Positions 6,565-14,200 of a stretch of DNA of 17,544 bases are shown here, piece after piece. The translations under genes and the position numbers were made by a program. Each line of letters begins with the position of its first letter. Position 1 is the stretch's first letter. The stretch comes from Methanomassiliicoccaceae archaeon (GTDB taxonomy: Archaea > Thermoplasmatota > Thermoplasmata > Methanomassiliicoccales > Methanomethylophilaceae). The stretch spans positions 1-17,544 of the forward strand of contig JAIRTZ010000110.1 of assembly GCA_031254685.1 (NCBI GenBank), in the 5' to 3' direction. Below the pieces are notes generated by a model. It saw only the letters and a program-made list of their open reading frames with translations. It searched no databases and was not told where the DNA came from.

Positions 6565-7415
6565 TGCAGGGCCTTTCGTTTGCGGACGCAGATTCTGCGT
6601 TCGATGATTCGAACGTTGTAATTTACGGTATCCCGTACGACCGTACGTCCTCGTTCCGGTCGGGTTCGCGCGAGGCTCCCAACACTGTGCGCCGTGCATC
6701 GTACGGTTTCGAAGTGAAGCATTTCGAACATTCGCCTGTTCCCGACGTTCTGATGCATGACTTCGGCGACCTTGACGATTTTATTATTCCCGAGGATATG
6801 ATGGATGAGATCGCGTTCTCAACAGCACCCGCAGTGAAGAATGATAAGTTCACCGTCGCGATAGGCGGGGAACATTCGGTAACGCCGCCCATTGTGAAGA
6901 ACTTCGGTAACGTCTCGGTGATATCGGTGGACGCGCATCTTGATTCCAGGGATGAGTTCATGGGCTCCCCGTACAGCCACGCGTGCACGATGAGACGCTG
7001 TTCCGACATCGTGGGCATCGATAACGTTTTCGTCCTCGGAGTGAGGTCGATAGCCGAGGAAGAGCTTGATCGTGATGACGTCATACCGCACATAAGCTCA
7101 TACGACATCATGGAGAAAGGGATGCAGCGGGCGATCAAGAAAGCATTGGATTCCGTGAAGAATGAGAAAATTTATTTAACGATAGATATCGACGGCATAG
7201 ATCCCGCATTCGCCCCGGGCACCGGGACGCAGGAGCCGTTCGGATTGCTTCCGGTCGACGTAAAAAGACTGATGAACGCGATAGGAGGGCGTCTCGTCGG
7301 TATGGACGTGGTCGAGATATCGCCTCCGTACGATCACGGCGGCATAACGTCCGTGCTTGGCGCCAGATATATCAAAGAAGGCATTTCGATATTCGCGAAG
7401 CACAACCTTGATTAG
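6564..7415 (+). CDS. speB: Agmatinase / ureohydrolase family protein
   Basis: Binuclear manganese hydrolase of 283 residues, most likely agmatinase (agmatine to putrescine plus urea), feeding spermidine and so deoxyhypusine of aIF5A. Metal ligands are all present: His104 in GGEHS, Asp123/His125/Asp127 in DAHLD, and Asp208/Asp210 in TIDIDGIDPAFAPG. SPYSHACTMRR (135-145) is the substrate-site segment. ATG 6564 overlaps the aIF5A stop; an in-frame GTG at 6561 would add one residue. The last 26 codons (7335-7415) are repeated at 8151-8231 beyond a toxin-antitoxin pair, so the present 3' end appears imported. It ends in the only TAG of the window, where nearly all other genes use TGA. Arginase or formimidoglutamase are less likely given the neighbour. 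Confidence 0.9.
   Translation: MQGLSFADADSAFDDSNVVIYGIPYDRTSSFRSGSREAPNTVRRASYGFEVKHFEHSPVPDVLMHDFGDLDDFIIPEDMMDEIAFSTAPAVKNDKFTVAIGGEHSVTPPIVKNFGNVSVISVDAHLDSRDEFMGSPYSHACTMRRCSDIVGIDNVFVLGVRSIAEEELDRDDVIPHISSYDIMEKGMQRAIKKALDSVKNEKIYLTIDIDGIDPAFAPGTGTQEPFGLLPVDVKRLMNAIGGRLVGMDVVEISPPYDHGGITSVLGARYIKEGISIFAKHNLD
7338..7415 (+). repeat. Direct repeat, left copy (current speB 3' end)
   Basis: The left member of a 78-base direct repeat; the right copy is at 8154-8231 (offset 816). Bases 7338-7381 are identical to 8154-8197. The remaining 34 bases differ at nine positions, most at third codon positions. This copy is the in-frame end of speB. The sharp switch from full identity to synonymous divergence is what a recombination crossover in the identical block would leave. 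Confidence 0.9.
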
Positions 7416-7424
7416 AGGCCTCCC

Positions 7425-7766
7425 TCATATCTTTGAAAGGATCCTTTCGCATTCTGTTCTCAGCTCAGGGATCTCCTCTGTTATCATGATCCAGAGATTT
7501 CCTTGCCGAATACTTCCATAGTTATGTGCGATGATATCTCTGACCCCGGCTATGCCTCTCCACTGAATGTTGCCGTATTCATTTCTAAATTCCTGTGGCA
7601 AGGATTTTATCAATTCGCCTATCTGCAGTATATCAAATGCACAGCTTTTCTGAAATATATCATTCGAAAGAAATATCTCTTCGTCCCTTCCGAAGAAAGT
7701 TATGCAATCCTCTATACTTTCACAATGTTTGAGTATCTTTTTCAGTATTGGAGCATTATCCTTCAT
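7425..7766 (-). CDS. hepT: HepT-like HEPN-domain toxin ribonuclease (DUF86)
   Basis: A 113-residue all-helical HEPN protein, the toxin of the type VII HEPN/MNT system. The catalytic RX4-6H motif is present as Arg76 and His81 in RDIIAHNY, and Tyr83 is the residue that the partner adenylylates in studied HepT proteins. DILQIGELIKSLP (45-57) is the conserved helix of the family. The expected activity is cleavage of RNA (tRNA or mRNA) when not neutralised. Its start overlaps mntA by 11 bases, the normal order of antitoxin gene first. It ends nine bases from the convergent speB stop, inside a segment flanked by duplicated speB ends. Base composition is AT-rich compared with neighbours, consistent with transfer. 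Confidence 0.88.
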   Translation of the reverse strand: MKDNAPILKKILKHCESIEDCITFFGRDEEIFLSNDIFQKSCAFDILQIGELIKSLPQEFRNEYGNIQWRGIAGVRDIIAHNYGSIRQGNLWIMITEEIPELRTECERILSKI

Positions 7767-8067
7767 AGACTACCACTCCCTCGGATAGAATCGTATCCAA
7801 AAGATCGGATTCTATGTACTTTGTGTCCACCAGATCGATATCGGATCCGACAGCCTCCCGAAGGTCCTGAAAGAATTCAGACAGTGCGATCAGCCCGCGT
7901 ATCTTTCCTAATTCGATACAAAAATCGTAATCGCTGTTCTCGTCATAGTCTCCTCTTGCGACCGAGCCGAAAAGGTACACCTTGCCTACTCCGTATCTCT
8001 CTGCGACCGGGGCCACAATAGACCTCAGTTCATCGATGGAGTGCCTCTTCTGAATCGCTGAAGACAT
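7756..8067 (-). CDS. mntA: MntA-like minimal nucleotidyltransferase antitoxin
   Basis: Small polymerase-beta-fold nucleotidyltransferase of 103 residues, partner of the HEPN toxin. The motif GSVARGDYDENSDYDF supplies the GSx(A)RG phosphate grip and the two metal-binding aspartates, and DIDLVD provides the third carboxylate. MntA proteins neutralise HepT by transferring AMP to its tyrosine. ATG 8067 is chosen from its length fit to the family and a weak TATA-like stretch near 8091-8098. ATG 8085 (six residues longer) and ATG 8136 are also in frame. It ends in TAA, unlike the TGA of most genes here. Its 5' side abuts the right copy of the speB repeat. Confidence 0.86.
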   Translation of the reverse strand: MSSAIQKRHSIDELRSIVAPVAERYGVGKVYLFGSVARGDYDENSDYDFCIELGKIRGLIALSEFFQDLREAVGSDIDLVDTKYIESDLLDTILSEGVVVYEG

Positions 8068-8150
8068 GTGAGTGACATTATTCATACAGAGTTTAATGAT
8101 TTCTGTCCCTCGGTCATTTCCGATGGTCGTTCGCATACCCTTCGTGCTTT

Positions 8151-8231
8151 CATGGCGGCATAACGTCCGTGCTTGGCGCCAGATATATCAAAGAAGGGAT
8201 CTCGATATTCGCCAAGCACAATCTCGGATAA
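8151..8231 (+). pseudogene. Displaced 3' end of speB (remnant, 26 codons plus stop)
   Basis: Codes for the last 26 residues of agmatinase (HGG...FAKHNLG) plus TAA in the same orientation as speB, with no start or upstream part. Against the current speB end the protein differs only in the last residue (Asp to Gly). Five codons differ silently (GGC/GGG, ATT/ATC, GCG/GCC, AAC/AAT, CTT/CTC), plus one His codon at the left edge. This means both copies evolved inside functional genes before being brought together. It is best read as the native end of speB pushed away by the insertion. Confidence 0.85.
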
Positions 8232-8253
8232 ATCGATTCATTGTTAAGGATAG

Positions 8254-8273
8254 GCCGGGCGATTCGGACCCGG
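8254..8273 (-). terminator. Possible hairpin after glmM
   Basis: CCGGG (8255-8259) pairs with CCCGG (8269-8273) around a nine-base loop, beginning directly after the glmM stop on the minus strand. It is followed by CCTATCCTTAAC, only weakly T-rich, so termination here is uncertain. Confidence 0.3.
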
Positions 8274-9629
8274 TCAGACCGATCTGTCCATGTTCCTTAT
8301 GTAATCTTCCGCCTTCGCTTCGGTCTCGTCCGCCCTCTTCACCGCAGCATCCTTCTCTTTGGATTCCGAGGTTATCCTGAACAGCGGTTCGGTACCGGAC
8401 GGCCTCATGAGCACCCAGCCGTCCCCGTATATCAGCTTCAATCCGTCGGTGGTGTCCTTCTTCGCGCTTTTGTTCTCGCCTTTCAGGAATTCCACCAGCG
8501 CATCTTTCAGGCGGTCGGGGCAATAGACCTTCCGTTTCACCGTGTGATACTTCGGCAGCGCCTCCGTCTGTTCCGATAACGGTCCCTCCGTGACGATGCA
8601 TTCGAGCATCTTCGCAATCGCCATCGCACCGTCCCTGCACAGCAGATGCTCCGGGAAGATCAGTCCGCCGTTGCCTTCCCCTCCGAATATTGCGTTATCC
8701 CTGTGCATCGCCTTGGCGATGGCCGGCGAGCCTACCGCGGTGTACGATATCTTTCCGCCCGCCTTCCTCACAACGTCCTCGAGCATCGACGATGTGCTTA
8801 CGGGAGTTATCACCAATCCTTTTTTCTTCGACAGCAGGAATTTGGCCATTACCGCCAGGCTTTCGTCGCCTTCCATGTATATTCCGCCGTCTGTTACGAA
8901 TACCGTCCTGTCGGCGTCGCCGTCGTGCGCTGTGCCGAGGTCTGCCTTCTCTTTCTTTACCACGAACATCAGATCTTTCAGGTTGTCCCCGGTGGGCTCG
9001 CTCGGATGATTCGGTATGCCTTTCGGGTCCGCGTTCAGAAGTATGCTTTTCACGCCCAATCTTTCCAGGAGCATCGGCGTCGTAACGCATGCCGCGCCGT
9101 TGACGCAGTCCGCGACGACCGTTAGCTTCGCTTTGCGTATCGCGTCCGCGTTCACGTGTCCGATGACGGCGTTCACGTATGCCTCCGGCGCAGAGGCATC
9201 ATATGTCCTCGTGCCGACGGAATCCCACGCCTTGATCTCCGTTCCCTGCGCATAAAGCGATTCTATCTTCTCCTCGTCCTCTCTCGTCAGTTCCCGTCCT
9301 TCGCGGTCCGCGCATTTTATGCCGTTGAACTGCGGGGGATTATGCGACGCCGTTATCATAACGCCGCCGGACAGGCTGTGCGTTCTGACATAATACTGCA
9401 TCGCCGGCGTCGGAACTATTCCGAGATCGATCACATTCGCGCCTACCGACATCAGTCCGGCCGCCGCGGCGCTCTTGATCATCGGGCCGGAATTCCTCGT
9501 ATCGGTGGCTATCGCCACAGTTCCGTTGAAAAACGAACCTATGGCCCTTCCGAGGCGGAGGGCCATCTCCGCTGTCAGTTCTTTGTTGACAACTCCTCTG
9601 ACACCGTTGGTGCCGAACAGTTTGACCAT
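8274..9629 (-). CDS. glmM: Phosphoglucosamine mutase / phosphomannomutase family
   Basis: Alpha-D-phosphohexomutase of 451 residues, interconverting hexosamine (or hexose) 6- and 1-phosphates. In archaea it supplies glucosamine-1-phosphate for UDP-GlcNAc and surface glycans. The four active-site signatures are in order: TASHNPP with phosphoserine Ser95, DGDADR (236-241, Mg site), GGEGNGG (316-322, sugar loop) and RPSGTEP (409-415, phosphate site). The start KLFGTNGVRG is typical of the glucosamine-type mutase. ATG 9629 is preferred for family fit; ATG 9644 would overlap the upstream stop as ATGA and add five residues. It forms an operon with the Sm gene. Strict substrate (GlcN versus Man/Glc) cannot be settled from motifs. 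Confidence 0.88.
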   Translation of the reverse strand: MVKLFGTNGVRGVVNKELTAEMALRLGRAIGSFFNGTVAIATDTRNSGPMIKSAAAAGLMSVGANVIDLGIVPTPAMQYYVRTHSLSGGVMITASHNPPQFNGIKCADREGRELTREDEEKIESLYAQGTEIKAWDSVGTRTYDASAPEAYVNAVIGHVNADAIRKAKLTVVADCVNGAACVTTPMLLERLGVKSILLNADPKGIPNHPSEPTGDNLKDLMFVVKKEKADLGTAHDGDADRTVFVTDGGIYMEGDESLAVMAKFLLSKKKGLVITPVSTSSMLEDVVRKAGGKISYTAVGSPAIAKAMHRDNAIFGGEGNGGLIFPEHLLCRDGAMAIAKMLECIVTEGPLSEQTEALPKYHTVKRKVYCPDRLKDALVEFLKGENKSAKKDTTDGLKLIYGDGWVLMRPSGTEPLFRITSESKEKDAAVKRADETEAKAEDYIRNMDRSV

Positions 9630-9640
9630 ATGCGCACCGA

Positions 9641-9856
9641 TCATATCGCTGTGATGCTTACCACATTGTTCCCGCGGAGTATGACGGTGCCGAGACGCCT
9701 TTCCTGGTCGGCCGTGCGCTCGTCCGTGTCCTCGAGGACCATGTTCATGTAATCATCGTATCCCTTCAGTTTACCTTCGAGTATCCTGTTGTCCTTCAGC
9801 AGAAGGGATATGCGTTTATCTATCGACTTTTCCAATAAAGCAAGGGGCATGACCAT
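9641..9856 (-). CDS. Sm-like archaeal RNA-binding protein (SmAP/Lsm)
   Basis: A 71-residue Sm fold protein that would assemble into a ring (hexa- or heptamer) binding U-rich RNA. Sm1 is visible at about residues 28-41 (GKLKGYDDYMNMVL, with the aspartate and asparagine of the RNA pocket) and Sm2 at 61-68 (RGNNVVSI). ATG 9856 lies 33 bases after a strong TATA box. A second ATG two codons later is possible. The gene overlaps the alternative glmM start, so both share a transcript. Cellular RNA partners are not known from sequence. Confidence 0.92.
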   Translation of the reverse strand: MVMPLALLEKSIDKRISLLLKDNRILEGKLKGYDDYMNMVLEDTDERTADQERRLGTVILRGNNVVSITAI

Positions 9857-9883
9857 AGTAACCGCCTGTCCATGTTTGGAAGA

Positions 9884-9893
9884 TTATTTAAAT
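9884..9893 (-). promoter_or_regulatory. TATA box of the Sm-glmM operon
   Basis: Minus-strand TTTAAATAAT, close to the archaeal box A consensus, centred about 33 bases before ATG 9856. It overlaps the last bases of scpB, showing that Sm-glmM is a separate transcription unit from the condensin genes. Confidence 0.7.
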
Positions 9894-10402
9894 CATTCGT
9901 TGTGCGGCTTTTTGTCCATCCTCTCTATCCACTTCTTTATATCATCTTTGCTTGTTCCTTCGATCCCGAAGTATTCCGCGAATTTCCGCGTCGTCGTGAG
10001 CTCGAGCGTCTGTCCTTTCTGCCTTCCGGATATAAGGTCCAATTCGATCAGCTCGCGCACATCGTCGTACACGCGCCCGCCGAGCGTCCGGAACAGTTCC
10101 GATTGGAGCAGCGGCTGATTGTACGCGATCGTGGCCGCCGTCCTGAGGACGCTTTTACGTATCTCCACCTCGGAATATTTTTCAGAATACTTCGCAAACT
10201 CGTCCCTTAGCTGGAACCCGTACTCGGAACCGATCTTCGCCACCTTGATCGCCGACCCCATCCTCTCGTATTCGACGGAGAGCGACTTCAGCGCCACGCG
10301 CACCGCCTCTTCGGTAAGGCCCGTCTGATTCGCTATGTCTATCACGCGAAGGCCTTTGGCGCTGGCGAAGAGCGCCGCCTCGACGGCACCCCTTGCTTCC
10401 AC
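9893..10402 (-). CDS. scpB: Segregation and condensation protein B
   Basis: Winged-helix (kite) subunit of the Smc-ScpAB condensin, 169 residues. It dimerises, binds the middle of the kleisin ScpA and helps load the complex on DNA. Seen: N-terminal VEAALFASAKGLRVIDIANQTGLT (first winged helix), AATIAYNQPLLQSELFRTLGG (about 90-110, second winged helix, the conserved alpha/beta turn of ScpB) and LTTTRKFAEYFGI near the C terminus, a family signature. The start is GTG at 10402, because TGA at 10421-10423 in this frame and the lack of another start leave no alternative. The upstream scpA frame does not stop before it (see findings). The acidic/lysine-rich tail is short. Confidence 0.9.
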   Translation of the reverse strand: MEARGAVEAALFASAKGLRVIDIANQTGLTEEAVRVALKSLSVEYERMGSAIKVAKIGSEYGFQLRDEFAKYSEKYSEVEIRKSVLRTAATIAYNQPLLQSELFRTLGGRVYDDVRELIELDLISGRQKGQTLELTTTRKFAEYFGIEGTSKDDIKKWIERMDKKPHNE

Positions 10403-11282
10403 CGCAGACCACCGCCCTCTTCACGAGTTCCGTTGACGAGTCCTCGACGATACCGGACATCCAGTCCATCTTTATCTCAAGGAATATCTCACCGTACGGC
10501 ATATTGTCCTGCCATATCGTTATTCTTCCGTCCCTCACCAGGTGCAGTACGGAGACGAACGTAGTGATGTTCGCCTTCACGTCGTTCACGTACAGGTCGC
10601 GCATCGGTAACGGCCCGGTGCCTAGGTTCTCGATCAGGTTCCATACCTTCTCGACGTCCTTTTTATCGTCCTCCTGGTGGGCCTTGTTATCAAACGCCAC
10701 TCTCGGTTCCTTTTCCTTCAGTTCGATGCGGGCCTGCTCGCGTATCATGTGCAGTTCCATCTCTTCCCTGGCGTCCTCGAACGCGTCCAGGAGCTCGAAC
10801 ATTGTCACCGGCCTCACGGAAGTTCTGCGCACGGCCTCCCTGAACTCAACGTCCGGAACGTACAATTTTTCGGGCTCGTACATCGCGTCCATATCGAATC
10901 CCATGTTCCAGTCCTCGCCGAACTGGTCGCCGCGCTCTCCTTCCTCAAGCGTCACGTCGGACTGCATCCTGAGGATCTTCCACGCCATGTGTATCAGCTT
11001 TCCGGCGACGATTATGTCCACGGAACTTTTTACCTTCCTGACCGAATACATCCTTGCGAATTCAACGATGTTTATGCACCACGGGTCCATCTCGTGCTCC
11101 AGCACGAGTGAAAACGCCGAGCGTATCGATTCGTCCACCGGGTCGCTCATCGTCTCCCCGGGGCCGCTCTCCTTCAGTACGTTGATGTACCGATCGACCT
11201 TCTCTGATCCGACGTTGTCGTCGATCAGCGCTTTGTGGAACAGTAAGTGCTGTTCCATTCCTTCCATCCCATCCGTTCCCAT
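10182..11282 (-). CDS. scpA: Segregation and condensation protein A (kleisin), frame open into scpB
   Basis: Kleisin that bridges the Smc heads and carries ScpB. The N-terminal domain shows DPWCINIVEFARMY followed by the helix KVKSSVDIIVAGKLIHMAWKILRMQSD that contacts the Smc neck. A linker with EFREAVRRTSVRPVTMFELLDAF follows, and the C-terminal winged helix is VLHLVRDGRITIWQDNMPYGEIFL. The recognisable domain ends at about base 10476. The frame then runs on for about 95 more codons, 73 of them across scpB, where the product is arginine-rich and looks like out-of-frame translation. A one-base shift near 10430 would instead reach TGA at 10421-10423, giving about 285 residues. Start 11282 lies one base after the smc stop; 11294, 11267 and 11258 are alternative ATGs. 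Identity is secure, the 3' end is not. Confidence 0.78.
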   Translation of the reverse strand: MGTDGMEGMEQHLLFHKALIDDNVGSEKVDRYINVLKESGPGETMSDPVDESIRSAFSLVLEHEMDPWCINIVEFARMYSVRKVKSSVDIIVAGKLIHMAWKILRMQSDVTLEEGERGDQFGEDWNMGFDMDAMYEPEKLYVPDVEFREAVRRTSVRPVTMFELLDAFEDAREEMELHMIREQARIELKEKEPRVAFDNKAHQEDDKKDVEKVWNLIENLGTGPLPMRDLYVNDVKANITTFVSVLHLVRDGRITIWQDNMPYGEIFLEIKMDWMSGIVEDSSTELVKRAVVCGGSKGCRRGGALRQRQRPSRDRHSESDGPYRRGGARGAEVALRRIREDGVGDQGGEDRFRVRVPAKGRVCEVF

Positions 11283-11283
11283 C

Positions 11284-14200
11284 TCAGTTCCCATCCTTCG
11301 ATTTATTTTCTGCCTCGCCTTCGTCCTTCGATTTGCTCTCAGACTCGCTTTCGTACTTTGATACTTCAGCAAGGTCCGGCTGTATTATAATTTTGCTTAT
11401 GCCCGACGGCTGTCTCGTAACTCCGATCAGATGATCGGCCAGCGCCAGCGTAACCTTTCGTAACGATACCTGAACGAACTGCGCCTTCAGCGAGCTCTTC
11501 TTTATCCTGCGCGCGACCATCTCCGCGTTCACGGAATCGAGGAACATGTCCACCTCGTCCAATACGTATAACGGGGACGGCTGCAGCTCCTGTATCGCGA
11601 AAATGAACGCCAATGCGGTCAGGCTCTTCTCTCCTCCGGAGAGCGCTTCCAAACGGAGCAGTTTGCCGTGCCTCGGCTTCGCGTTTATGACGAGCCCCGC
11701 CTCGAACGGCGATTCCTCGTTCTCCAGTTTCATGTACGCCTCGCCGCCGTTCGACAGTTCCGCGTATATTTCCCTGAAGTTCGCGTTCACACCGTCGTAA
11801 ACGCCCATGAACAATCCTTTCTTCTCCTTGTTGATGGATTCCATCAGCATCGTAAGCTCTTTTATGCGGACGTTCATCTTTCCGACGTCGTCCGAAAGGC
11901 GGGTGTGCCTTTCCTTCCTCTCGTCGAAATCGTCTATTGCGCGTAAATTCACCGAGCCGATCTTTGACATCACCGTCTCGCACGATTTTATCGTTCTTCT
12001 GAGCTCCTCTTCGGACGGCACCGGTAACGTCACCGTCACTGTCAGCTGCGCCGCCTCTTCCTTCAGCTGCGCGACTATTCCCTCGGTTATCTGTATCTTT
12101 GCCTCCAGACCGGCCGCGATGCCCGCCTTCGTGCTTATCTTCTCCGAGACGTTGTCCCTTTCCGATTCCGTCGATATCTTGTCCTCGAGTATCTTGTCCC
12201 TCGCATCTCTGAGGTCCGAGATCTTGCTCTCGAAGTCCTCTTCGATCCTTCTCAATCCTTCGAGGTCTATGTTAAGACGGTCTATCGTCTTCTCCGCGGC
12301 CTCCTTCTCGGAAAGTCTCGCGGCGATCTTGTCCTCGGCCGCCTTTATATCTTTCAGCAGTGTCTTCTTCCTGCTTTCGATGCCGTCCCTCTCCGCGTCC
12401 AGCGATGCGTATTCCGTCGTGAGGTCGTTGACCTCCGTCTGAACGTTGAACACATTGTCCTGGGTCGTCTGTATCTTTTCCTGGAGGTCCGCCGGCGCGA
12501 TCTGCACCATCTTCTCTCTTATTTCCGTTCTCAGGTTCTTTAACGCTTCCAGCTGGTCGGCGAGCTTCTTCAGTTCCTGCGACGCCGCATTGAGCTCTTT
12601 GTGAACTTCCGCCAATTTTCCCTTTTCGGCGTCCAGGTCCTCGGCCGCCTTCTTCTTCTTCCCGCGGAGCACGCCGAGCTGCGCCTCGTATCCCGCTATC
12701 TTGCCCTGCACGTCCGCGGACGCCGACGATACCTTGTGCATCTCGTCGTCGAACGATCTAAGTTCCATTCTCACATCCCTGAGGCTCTGCCTCAGTGTGT
12801 CCAATGCGGCCGCGACCGACCTCAGCTCGGTGCCTACGGCATCCAGCTTGGACTCGGACGCCGCGCCGAACTTGAACGTCGCGTTCGGGTTGATCGAACC
12901 GCCGGTCATCGCGCCCGCCGGGTCGATCAGCTCTCCGGCCTTCGTCACAAGGCGTACGCCGCCCATCAGGCGCCTTGCGTCGCCTAAGGTGTCAACGACC
13001 ATCGTGTCTCCGAGCACGTACCAGAACGCCGCTCTGTAGATCTCCTTGAACTTGATGAGGTCTATCGCGTATCCGATCACTTCCTTTTCGATCATGATCG
13101 CCCTTGCGCGCGGTTTCCCTTCCTTTATCTGGTTCAGCGGCAGGAATGTCACGCGACCCAGTTTATTCTTCTTCAGGAAGTTTATCGCGTCGTCGGCCAC
13201 CTGGTCGTTCTCCACGATCACGGCCTGCATCTTCCCGCCGGCCGCTATTGATAACGCCGTCTCATAATCCTTGTTGACGGAGGCCAGTTCCATGACCGTT
13301 CCGTGCACGCCCTTTAACGTTCCCTTGTCCCTGAGCTCGAGTATCGCCGACACGCCGTCGCTCTGGCGGACGCTTTCGGTCACCCTTTTCTCAGTTTTCA
13401 GCGATTCGTATTCCGCCGACAGTCTTGTGTACGCCGCGTTGAGCTCTGTCTCCTGCTTCTCCAGTTCCGATTCTTTCTTCCTGGCGGCCATTATCTTCGA
13501 GGTGTGCGTGCTCATGTCGACGGCGCCGCTCTTCTCCTTGAATTCCTTGAGATTCCATTCCGCGTCCTTTATTTCGAAGTCCGCCTGCTGTAACTGATCC
13601 TCAAAGGACGCGACGTTCTGCTCCGCGGCCTCCTTCGCGGCCTCCGCCTTCGCCAGTCTCACTTCCGACTGCTGCAGCTCCCCGCCCTTCGTGTCTATCT
13701 TTAACTCTGTGTCCTGGAGCTTTTCCTGAAGCGTGTTTATCTCGCCGCCGGCGCTGCTTATGCTCTTTCTCAATTCGTTCAGCGCCTTGTTCGCCTTCTC
13801 CAGCGCCTCCTTCTTCACTCCTAAGTTCCTTTGAACGTCGGACATTGTGTTGACGCAGGTCTGCAGTTCCTTTTCCGTCTCGGCCAGCTGTTCGCGGTCC
13901 GACTCGATCTTGTCGTTCTGTTCCCCGATGTCCTCGAGGAATCCCTCTATGCGGGCGCCTTCCCTTGCCTTTTCCACTTTTGCGGCGTCGATCTTTCCTT
14001 TTACCTCTTTGTACTCGGGGCCGGCCTTCTCCTCGATCTCCTTTTCCTTCGATCTGAGGGATGATGTCAGCTGCTCTACGCGGTCGATCAGGTCCTGTTT
14101 CTTTTTCTTCAGCGTTTCGATCTCGTTCTGCGATTTGATCTGCTCCTCGCGTATGCCGTCCGCCTCCGACATGGCGTTCTCCAGCTGCCGGTGGACCATC

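Larger units (their letters stand above)
7338..8153. mobile_element. Putative inserted segment carrying hepT-mntA
   Basis: An 816-base segment bounded by the two direct repeats. It holds a complete HEPN/MNT toxin-antitoxin pair and the speB end now in use. Its hepT part is markedly AT-richer than the flanks: about 30% and 38% G+C in blocks 7621-7680 and 7561-7620 counted by eye, against about 70% in 7201-7260. There is no integrase, transposase or terminal inverted repeat, so how it moved is unknown. Either a recombinase acting elsewhere or homologous recombination with DNA from a related strain would explain it. Confidence 0.5.

Noticed and set aside
8151..8231. Second speB end considered as a separate small gene
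   Set aside because: No start codon or promoter in frame, and it matches only the C-terminal residues of agmatinase.
10393..11361. Long open frame on the plus strand opposite scpA (322 codons)
   Set aside because: Serine-rich, compositionally typical of antisense to GC-rich coding DNA. The opposite strand encodes a recognisable kleisin.
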